Shown: in pieces, positions 1 to 5,762 of the stretch
Numbering within the stretch: position 1 is the stretch's first letter
Layout: every line of letters starts with the position of its first letter
From: an uncultured Victivallaceae bacterium
Lineage (GTDB): Bacteria; Verrucomicrobiota; Lentisphaeria; Victivallales; Victivallaceae
DNA length: 12,923 nt
Reading direction: 5' to 3'
Assembly: GCA_934663655.1 (NCBI GenBank)
Contig: CAKUKT010000042.1
Span: 1-12,923 of the forward strand
Notes under the pieces: model-generated
What the model saw: only the letters and a program-made list of their open reading frames with translations
Database searches by the model: none
Told to the model about the DNA's origin: nothing
Made by a program: the position numbers and the translations under genes

Positions 1-1188
1 GTGGTGGTGTTCGACCTGCTGGGGCTGACGCTGGAACTTATCCGGGATATCCGGGCCGCACTCCGGGAAGCCGGGATTGACTTCGGTGACAACCTGATTT
101 TCAGTGCGACCCACAGCCACACCGGCGGACACACCTTCAAACGTGGGTTCGGCACCGACGAATTTCTGCGCCGGGTGGTCGAACAATGTGTGCGCGCGGT
201 GGTTCGGGCCCGGGATAATCTCGCGGATGCGGAACTGGAGTTCGCCTCCGGATACCGCAATGATCTGGCGTTTGTGCGCCGTTTCCGGCAGAAGAACGGG
301 ACGGTGCGCACCAATCCCGGCCGCAACAACCCTGAGGTGATCCGTCCGGAGAGCGAACCGGACCGTTCCTTCAACCTGCTGGCGGTCCGGCAGGAGGGGC
401 GGTTGACCGCGCTGTTTGTGAATCTCGCCAACCATGGCGATTCCATCGGCGGCTGTTTCGTTTCGGCGGACTGGCATGGCCGGATGGAACGGGAAATCCA
501 GCACGAACTCGGCCATGATCTGCCGGTCTTCGCCCTGGTTGACGCATCCGGAGATATCAATCAGATCGATGTCTTCCATCCCGCCCCCGCTTCCGACGGA
601 ACTCCCGCCGACCGTTATCGAGAAGGCGCGCTGGCCTGGGGACGCCATTACGGGCGGATCGCGCTGGAGATGATCGACGAACTTGAACCGGTGAAAGTCA
701 GTAATTTTGCGGTGCGGCGCCGTTGTTTCGGCATTCCCTACCGGGTGCTTCCGGCAGAGGAGCTGGAGGCTGCCCGGCGGGAACGTGATTCGATACCGGC
801 GGATCTCGTGATCCGGGAGGACTTCCGGCTGACCGATCCTGCGGTGCGGCGTTTTTTCGCCGAACGCACGCTTGCCTGCACGGACAATGTCGGCCGTGAA
901 CCCTATCCCTGCGAACTCACCGCGATTGTTTTCAATGACGAACTGGTGCTCGCTTCACTGCCGGGGGAACCGTTTCATGCGGTTTCGAGTGCGATCAAAC
1001 TGCGTTCGCCCTTCCGCCACACGATGGTGGTCGCGCTGGCGCAGGGACCGTGCGGTTACATTCCGATGCCGGAGTGCTTTGCCGTCGGCGGTTATGAACC
1101 GCTGGCCATCGGCGATTCGTTGTGTTACGAGGCCGCTGATATATTGATCGAGGAGTCCGTGAAAAATCTCCGGACGCCGCAACCATAA
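1..1188 (+). CDS. Neutral-ceramidase-fold hydrolase-like protein, copy 1 (5'-truncated by window edge)
   Basis: Reading frame open from base 1 to the TAA at 1186-1188. The GTG at base 1 is not a true start: aligned to the intact paralogue that follows, about 50 N-terminal residues are missing. The protein belongs to the neutral/alkaline non-lysosomal ceramidase N-terminal family. Residues (counted from base 1) matching the zinc site of that family are the HSH motif at 38-40, His145 in NLANH, Glu323 in LPGEPF and Tyr353 in CGYIPMPE. At the ceramidase nucleophile position (motif GD-V-S-P) it has GDIN with Asn187, so the classical serine is absent and ceramidase activity is doubtful. The core from KNGTV to ASGDIN is about two thirds identical to the next gene by hand count, so this is a tandem paralogue. 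The gap to the next gene is 20 bases, implying one operon. The family assignment is secure; the reaction and substrate are unknown. Confidence 0.85.
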   Translation: MVVFDLLGLTLELIRDIRAALREAGIDFGDNLIFSATHSHTGGHTFKRGFGTDEFLRRVVEQCVRAVVRARDNLADAELEFASGYRNDLAFVRRFRQKNGTVRTNPGRNNPEVIRPESEPDRSFNLLAVRQEGRLTALFVNLANHGDSIGGCFVSADWHGRMEREIQHELGHDLPVFALVDASGDINQIDVFHPAPASDGTPADRYREGALAWGRHYGRIALEMIDELEPVKVSNFAVRRRCFGIPYRVLPAEELEAARRERDSIPADLVIREDFRLTDPAVRRFFAERTLACTDNVGREPYPCELTAIVFNDELVLASLPGEPFHAVSSAIKLRSPFRHTMVVALAQGPCGYIPMPECFAVGGYEPLAIGDSLCYEAADILIEESVKNLRTPQP

Positions 1189-1208
1189 AGAAACAGGAGT
1201 ATTCAACC

Positions 1209-2537
1209 ATGTTTAATTTCGGATTTGGCCGGGAGGTGATAACCCCGAAACGCGGAATCGGCCTGGCCGGATATTTCAATGCGCGGCCCAATCGCGGAGT
1301 GCTCGATGATCTTTTCGTCAAGGCGTTGCTGATGGAAAAGGACGGGGTGACGACCGGATTTCTGGTTTACGACCTCTGTTTTCTCACTGTCGAAGCGGTC
1401 GAGGAGATCCGTTCCGAAGTGAAAAAGGCGGGATTTGATTTTGCCGATCGGTTGATTTATTCGGCGATCCACACCCACACCGGGCCGCAGTTCTCGGAGT
1501 TTTTCGGTCTGCCCTTCGCACCGGAATATGTCGAGGTGCTCAAGGCCAAGAGCGTCGCCGCGGTCAGAACCGCCGCAGCCGGACTTGCGCCCGGCGAACT
1601 TCTGATCAATTCCGGTACGGAGAATCCCTTCTCCTTCGTCCGTCGCTACTGGATGAAGAACGGTACTGTGGTGACCAACCCCGGCCGCAACAATCCCGAC
1701 GTGGTGAAACCGGAGAGCGATTTCGACCGTACGGTGACGGTGCTCGGAGTACGTCAGGAGGGGCGGCTGGCGGCGGTGATGGTGAATCTCGCCAACCATA
1801 CCGACACGATCGACGGGGATCTGGTTTCGGCGGACTGGCCCGGCAGAATGGAGCGGGAGATCCAGTATCAGCTGGGAGAAGATGTGCCGGTGATGACCTT
1901 TATCGACGCCTCCGGAGACATCAACCACTTCGATATCCGCGCTGACTTCAATCAGAGCTGCTACGAGGAAGCGCTCCGGATCGGGCGCGGGTATGCGAAG
2001 ATCGTGCTCGGACTGCTGAACGGACTGCAGCCGGTCGAAGCGGACCGGATCGAGGTCAGCTGCCGGAGCCTGGAAATTCCCTATCGGGATATTCCCGCGG
2101 AGAAGCTGGCCGCGGCAAAGGAGCTGCTTGCAACGGTGCCGGAGGAGAATGAATCCGGAAGCATGACCAGTGAAGGAATTGCTTCCGGGAGCGGAGCGGT
2201 GGCGCGTTTCTTTGCCGCCAGTCTGATTGAATACGCGCAGGTTTGTTCGGGAAAATCCCGCCGGTTTGAACTTACTGCCATCAAGCTGGGTAAGGAACTG
2301 GCGTTTGTGTCGCTTCCCGGCGAACCCTTCAACGGCATTGCCCGGGCGATCCGGGCGAAATCGCCGTTCGGCCGGACGGTTATCATCTCGCTGGCGCAAG
2401 GAGAATGCGGTTATATCGCGATGCCGGAGTGCTTCGATCGCGGCGGTTATGAAGTGCTGCCGGTGGTCGGCGGTTCTCCGCGCGAGGACACCGCGGAACG
2501 CTTGATTGCCGAAACATTGAAGAATCTCAGGGAATGA
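1209..2537 (+). CDS. Neutral-ceramidase-fold hydrolase-like protein, copy 2 (intact)
   Basis: A complete 442-residue protein. The ATG at 1209 has a good Shine-Dalgarno AGGAG at 1195-1199, nine bases upstream. The N-terminus (FGFGREVITPKRGIGLAGYF) is the usual opening of the family and shows no signal peptide, so the protein should be cytoplasmic, unlike secreted bacterial ceramidases. Zinc-site equivalents are HTH at residues 88-90, His197 in NLANH, Glu372 in LPGEPF and Tyr402 in CGYIAMPE. The nucleophile motif reads ASGDIN, with Asn239 in place of the expected Ser. It differs from copy 1 near the second zinc His (NLANHTDT versus NLANHGDS) and has a longer Gly/Ser/Glu-rich linker around residues 310-330, which suggests diverged substrates. 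Its TGA overlaps the region of the next gene's start, so translation is probably coupled. It is a metal-dependent hydrolase or related enzyme by fold; the substrate is not inferable from sequence. Confidence 0.88.
   Translation: MFNFGFGREVITPKRGIGLAGYFNARPNRGVLDDLFVKALLMEKDGVTTGFLVYDLCFLTVEAVEEIRSEVKKAGFDFADRLIYSAIHTHTGPQFSEFFGLPFAPEYVEVLKAKSVAAVRTAAAGLAPGELLINSGTENPFSFVRRYWMKNGTVVTNPGRNNPDVVKPESDFDRTVTVLGVRQEGRLAAVMVNLANHTDTIDGDLVSADWPGRMEREIQYQLGEDVPVMTFIDASGDINHFDIRADFNQSCYEEALRIGRGYAKIVLGLLNGLQPVEADRIEVSCRSLEIPYRDIPAEKLAAAKELLATVPEENESGSMTSEGIASGSGAVARFFAASLIEYAQVCSGKSRRFELTAIKLGKELAFVSLPGEPFNGIARAIRAKSPFGRTVIISLAQGECGYIAMPECFDRGGYEVLPVVGGSPREDTAERLIAETLKNLRE
2529..2533 (+). promoter_or_regulatory. 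Shine-Dalgarno that decides the start of the ADP-ribosylglycohydrolase-fold gene
   Basis: AGGGA lies directly against the ATG at 2534 (no spacer) but six bases before the ATG at 2540. The second ATG is therefore the better start. The first ATG overlaps the TGA of the preceding gene as ATGA, so both are possible; they differ by two residues. Confidence 0.5.
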
Positions 2538-2539
2538 GC

Positions 2540-4006
2540 ATGGATAAAAACAGTTTGCGGCGCCGGATGCTCGGCTGTTTTCTCGGCAAGGCGGCCGGTG
2601 GTACGCTGGGGCAGCCTTACGAGGGTTACGAAGGACCGCTCGGGTTGACCTTTTACGATCCGGTGCCGGAGGATATGATTCCCAACGACGATCTGGATCT
2701 GCAGGTGGTCTGGGCGTATCTGCTGGCTGGAGAGGACAATCCGGTGGTGTCGCGGGAGCTGCTCGGCGGCGGGTGGTTGCGCCATGTACATTTCCCCTGG
2801 AGTGAATACGGTATTGCCATCCGCAATCTCAAGCTGGGGATCCCGGCGGGAGCGAGCGGCGGTTACGACAACTGGTTCACCAGCGGCATCGGAGCGGCGA
2901 TTCGCAGCGAGATCTGGGCGTGTCTGGCGCCGGGAAATCCGGAACTCGCGGCGGCTTATGCCCGCGAGGATGCGATGGTTGATCACACCGGAACCGGGAT
3001 CGATGCGGCGATGTTCATGGCGGCGCTGGAGAGTGCGGCCTTCTCTTCCGGGACGCTGGATGAAATTCTGGATGCCGGGTTGGCGGTAATTCCGGCGGAC
3101 TGCGCGGTGTCGCGGGTGGTTCGGGATGTCCGGGTCTGGTGTTCGCAGCGGCGAACCTGGGCGGAGGTGCTGGGGTTGATTCTGGCCCATCACGGCAGCG
3201 AAGATTTCACCAATGCGCCGATGAATCTCGGGTTTTCGGTGATGGCGCTGCTGCTGGGGAAAGGGGATTTCGGCCAATCGGTCTGCATGGCGGTGAACTG
3301 CGGCAAGGACACCGACTGTACCGGGGCGACGGTTGGCGCGGTGCTCGGCTTGCTCGACCCCGACTGCATCGGTTCGGAATGGCTGAAGCCGATCGGGCGC
3401 AAACTGGTGCTCTCACCCGGGATTGTCGGAGTCACGCCTCCGGATACGATCGACGGATTTGTCGATCTGCTGCTGGAACTCCGGGAACGGGTGACGCTGC
3501 GGCCGCAGAATCTGGTCGAGCCGGAGGTGGATTTCTCCCGGTTTGCGCTGGCTGCCGACTGCGGACTTTTCCGGGGCTGGATCCGTCACGACGACCGCAA
3601 AGTTCCGGCGAAGCTGCCCGCGGAGACGGTTCGCCGGGTGTTTCCGGGGTCGAATGGCGCGATTGCGGCGTCGGAGGTTCCGCTCAATTCGCTGTATATG
3701 ATGCGGTTCGGGTTTCACCTTGAGGAACGGCGGCGGGTGCGGGTGATGTTCTGTACCGTTTCGTTGTCACGGGTCTGGGTGGATGGAACTTTTGCATTTG
3801 GGCGCGACGGCGGCTGGTGTCAGCCGTCATTCCACCACTGTCCGGTGAGTCAGTTCGCCGACCTCGAACTGGAGGCGGGGGAACATGAACTGCTGGCAGG
3901 GGTTGCCCCGGCCGGCAATGAGTCGGAAATCCGCTGGACGGTCGGCATCGGCGACGCCGGGGATTTCCAGTGGATTCCCGAGGCGTTGATTGTGGGCAGC
4001 CGCTGA
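2540..4006 (+). CDS. ADP-ribosylglycohydrolase-fold protein with extra C-terminal beta-rich domain
   Basis: A 488-residue protein when started at the ATG at 2540; an ATG at 2534 would add two residues. Residues ~8-330 match the ADP-ribosylglycohydrolase family, an all-helical di-metal fold that cleaves N- or O-glycosidic bonds. It opens with RRMLGCFLGKAAGGTLGQPYEG and has the first metal motif as NDDLDLQ (residues 49-55), the form common in bacterial carbohydrate-associated members rather than the TDDT of true ADP-ribosyl hydrolases. The second metal motif is GKDTDCTGATVG with Asp257 and Asp259. Residues ~335-488 form a separate segment predicted by eye to be beta strands (FGFHLEERRRVRVMF, VSLSRVWVDG, ELEAGEHELLAGV), resembling a small jelly-roll or substrate-binding module. 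Typical family members are near 300 residues, so this is a fusion. It is the last gene of the plus-strand trio and is followed by a terminator. Fold is confident; the substrate is unknown and is probably not ADP-ribosylated protein. Confidence 0.85.
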   Translation: MDKNSLRRRMLGCFLGKAAGGTLGQPYEGYEGPLGLTFYDPVPEDMIPNDDLDLQVVWAYLLAGEDNPVVSRELLGGGWLRHVHFPWSEYGIAIRNLKLGIPAGASGGYDNWFTSGIGAAIRSEIWACLAPGNPELAAAYAREDAMVDHTGTGIDAAMFMAALESAAFSSGTLDEILDAGLAVIPADCAVSRVVRDVRVWCSQRRTWAEVLGLILAHHGSEDFTNAPMNLGFSVMALLLGKGDFGQSVCMAVNCGKDTDCTGATVGAVLGLLDPDCIGSEWLKPIGRKLVLSPGIVGVTPPDTIDGFVDLLLELRERVTLRPQNLVEPEVDFSRFALAADCGLFRGWIRHDDRKVPAKLPAETVRRVFPGSNGAIAASEVPLNSLYMMRFGFHLEERRRVRVMFCTVSLSRVWVDGTFAFGRDGGWCQPSFHHCPVSQFADLELEAGEHELLAGVAPAGNESEIRWTVGIGDAGDFQWIPEALIVGSR

Positions 4007-4029
4007 GCGGTTGTGCCGGGATGAAAAAG

Positions 4030-4061
4030 GGGATCCGGAGTTGAAATCAGCTCCGGATCCC
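4030..4061. terminator. Bidirectional intrinsic terminator between convergent genes
   Basis: A perfect 11-bp GC-rich stem (4030-4040 paired with 4051-4061) around a 10-base loop. On the plus strand it is followed by GCG and then TTTATTTT (4065-4072). On the minus strand the bases preceding the stem (AAAAA at 4024-4028) give a U tract after the hairpin. It sits in the 80-base gap between the stop at 4006 and the convergent rubrerythrin stop at 4087, exactly where a shared terminator is expected. Confidence 0.85.
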
Positions 4062-4086
4062 GCGTTTATTTTACCGCAAAGATTGC

Positions 4087-4620
4087 TCAGTAGTTGAGCG
4101 GTTCGATCTGGAAATAGGCGCGCGGATGCTTGCAGACCGGGCAGATATCCGGAGCCTTCTCGCCGATGTAGACATGTCCGCAATTACGGCATTCCCAGCG
4201 GTTGGGACCGGTCTTGACCCAGACTTCTCCGCTGGCGATATTGGCGGCCAGTTTGCGATAGCGCTCCTCGTGGCGCTTTTCGATCTGCGCGACCGCGGCG
4301 AACTGATCGGCGAGGTCGGTGAAACCCTCTTCGCGCGCCACTTCGGCGAAGTTCTTGTACATTTCGGTCCATTCCTCATGTTCGCCGGCGGCGGCGGTTT
4401 CGAGGTTGGCGGCGGTATCGCCGATGCCGAAGAGCGCCTTGTACCAGAGTTTGGCGTGTTCTTTTTCGTTGTTGGCGGTCTCTTCAAAGATGGCCGCGAT
4501 CTGTTCGTAGCCGTCCTTGCGGGCGCGACTGGCGAAATAGGTGTACTTGTTGCGCGCCTGGGATTCTCCTGCGAAAGCGTAGGCGAGGTTGGCGGCGGTT
4601 TTCGATCCCTTGAGTTCCAT
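4087..4620 (-). CDS. rbr: Rubrerythrin
   Basis: A 177-residue non-haem iron peroxidase that reduces hydrogen peroxide in the cytoplasm of anaerobes and microaerophiles. The N-terminal ferritin-like four-helix domain carries the expected di-iron ligands: Glu19, the E-x-x-H pair Glu52/His55, Glu80 and Glu83 in GEHEEW, and Glu114/His117 in IEKRH. The C-terminal rubredoxin-like domain has Cys144-x-x-Cys147 and Cys160-x-x-Cys163 for the mononuclear iron. Domain order and length are those of compact classical rubrerythrins. The ATG at 4620 is preceded by a strong Shine-Dalgarno AGGAG at 4630-4634 (minus strand, nine-base spacing). It lies 97 bases downstream of the ZIP transporter on the same strand. 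No convincing promoter or terminator is visible in that gap, so co-transcription is possible, which would link metal supply with an iron-dependent oxidative-stress enzyme. Confidence 0.95.
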   Translation of the reverse strand: MELKGSKTAANLAYAFAGESQARNKYTYFASRARKDGYEQIAAIFEETANNEKEHAKLWYKALFGIGDTAANLETAAAGEHEEWTEMYKNFAEVAREEGFTDLADQFAAVAQIEKRHEERYRKLAANIASGEVWVKTGPNRWECRNCGHVYIGEKAPDICPVCKHPRAYFQIEPLNY

Positions 4621-4717
4621 GATTGAGTTCTCCTGTTTTTGCTTTGCGGAAAGGCGGTCTGGAAATAGGGGCTTTCCCGAACTTTCGCGCCGTTCCGCTG
4701 GTGAAAATCGGTTGATT

Positions 4718-5524
4718 TTATGAGATTAACGATAGTGCCATTATCAGCATTCCCGAAACGATTCCTCCGATGGCCAGGTGGTGTTCGCCGCAGGTTTCCG
4801 CCAGCGGCAGCAGTTCGTCGAAGGTGATGAATACCATGATGCCCGCCGCCAGGGCGAATACCGCTGACAGCAAGGTCGCCGACAGAAACGGCGCCAGCAC
4901 CGCCCAGGCGATGGCCGCGCCCAGCGGTTCGGCCATGCCGGAGAGCGCCGACCAGAGAAAGGCTTTCCCGCGTCTGCCGGTGGCATGGTAGATCGGCACC
5001 GAGACGGTGATCCCTTCGGGGATGTTGTGGATGGCGATCGCGACGGCGATCGAGACGCCGGTGGCGGGATTGTCCAGCGAGGAGATGAATACCGCCATGC
5101 CTTCGGGAAAGTTGTGGATCGCCAGCGCCAGCGCAAAAAGCGTCCCGCTGCGCAGCAGCCGCCGGGAATGGTCGGAATTGTTTTCCATCTCCTCCAGCCG
5201 GTGAACTTCGTGCGGGTTTTCCTCCGAGGGAACCAGCTTGTCGATCAGCAGTGCCAGCGCGATACCGCCGAAAAAGGCGGCGGTGGCGGCGAGACCGCCG
5301 GCACGTTCTCCGTACAACTCCGCGAGCCGCAACCGGGCGTCGGCGAGCAGTTCAACCAGGGAAATGTAGATCATCACCCCGCCGGAAAGTCCGAGCGCAA
5401 AAGCGAGAAAACGGGTGTTGGTCCGTTTGAAAAAGAACGCAATGCAGCTGCCGATCGCGGTCGCCATGCCGGCGAAGAGCGTCAGTCCGAAGCTGAAGGC
5501 AAGTTCTGCAAAACCGTAACTCAT
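4718..5524 (-). CDS. zupT: ZIP-family divalent metal transporter, ZupT type
   Basis: A 268-residue inner-membrane permease for uptake of zinc and other divalent metals (Fe, Mn, Co in the E. coli homologue). About eight hydrophobic segments are visible. The two signature metal-site helices are present as HNFPEG (His137, Glu141) and HNIPEG (His166, Glu170). Other conserved family blocks are [21 protein letters not shown] near the N-terminus, [14 protein letters not shown] (about 190-203) and the C-terminal [15 protein letters not shown]. The loop between the third and fourth helices (about 100-122, rich in Glu and His) is the usual variable metal-rich loop. The start at 5524 has only a weak purine-rich AGAGAG just upstream. 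A near-consensus promoter lies at 5605-5633, giving a leader of roughly 75 bases. It is followed on the same strand by rubrerythrin. Family assignment is secure; ion preference is not determined by sequence. Confidence 0.93.
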   Translation of the reverse strand: MSYGFAELAFSFGLTLFAGMATAIGSCIAFFFKRTNTRFLAFALGLSGGVMIYISLVELLADARLRLAELYGERAGGLAATAAFFGGIALALLIDKLVPSEENPHEVHRLEEMENNSDHSRRLLRSGTLFALALAIHNFPEGMAVFISSLDNPATGVSIAVAIAIHNIPEGITVSVPIYHATGRRGKAFLWSALSGMAEPLGAAIAWAVLAPFLSATLLSAVFALAAGIMVFITFDELLPLAETCGEHHLAIGGIVSGMLIMALSLIS

Positions 5525-5537
5525 TTCTCTCTGGTGC

Positions 5538-5560
5538 GCCGGAAAAATCCGAAATCCGGC
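5538..5560 (-). other. Short hairpin in the zupT leader
   Basis: A 6-bp stem (5538-5543 paired with 5555-5560) with an 11-base loop. It lies 13 bases upstream of the zupT ATG and immediately before its weak Shine-Dalgarno. It could influence ribosome access or be an operator half-site pair, but six base pairs in GC-rich DNA can arise by chance. Confidence 0.25.
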
Positions 5561-5604
5561 GGCGGAACGCGATTGAAATCATTTCCTCTTCATACACCGA
5601 TAAA

Positions 5605-5633
5605 AAAATAGCATTCCGCGACCGGTTTGTCAA
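5605..5633 (-). promoter_or_regulatory. Sigma70-type promoter of zupT
   Basis: Read on the minus strand, a perfect -35 hexamer TTGACA (5628-5633) is separated by exactly 17 bases from TATTTT (5605-5610, four of six matching the -10 consensus). The predicted start of transcription is near 5598, about 75 bases before the zupT ATG. The gap is AT-rich compared with its surroundings. Confidence 0.7.
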
Positions 5634-5695
5634 GTTCATCCCGGGGGGAACAGGAGTGGTTCGGTGTTCCGGGACGGGGGAAAATGGGAAAACGC

Positions 5696-5714
5696 GCTGC
5701 TGAACGGCAGCAGC
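5696..5714 (-). terminator. Candidate intrinsic terminator of the GH2 gene
   Basis: On the minus strand a perfect 7-bp stem (5708-5714 paired with 5696-5702, 5-base loop) is followed by GCG, TTTT, CCCA and TTTT (down to 5681). It begins about 50 bases after the GH2 stop. The U tract is interrupted, so strength is uncertain. Confidence 0.5.
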
Positions 5715-5762
5715 TGGTCGCGGACGCATTCGTCCCGATGCTCCGGCGAGAATTCCCGCTGT

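Noticed and set aside
1..3. GTG at base 1 as a start codon for the first gene
   Set aside because: The intact paralogue has about 50 further N-terminal residues that align upstream of this point, so the gene is simply cut by the window edge.
1203..2399. Long open frame on the minus strand opposite the second ceramidase-fold gene (398 codons)
   Set aside because: It is antisense to a conserved protein, and its Arg/His/Gln-rich composition is typical of a shadow frame.
4621..4717. A promoter for rubrerythrin in the gap after zupT
   Set aside because: A TATTTC-like word is present, but nothing resembling a -35 box lies 16-18 bases upstream of it.
4704..4719. AAAATC/GATTTT inverted repeat after the zupT stop as a terminator
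   Set aside because: The stem is only six base pairs, all but one of them A-T, with no GC-rich stem and no U tract beyond it. It is too weak to call.
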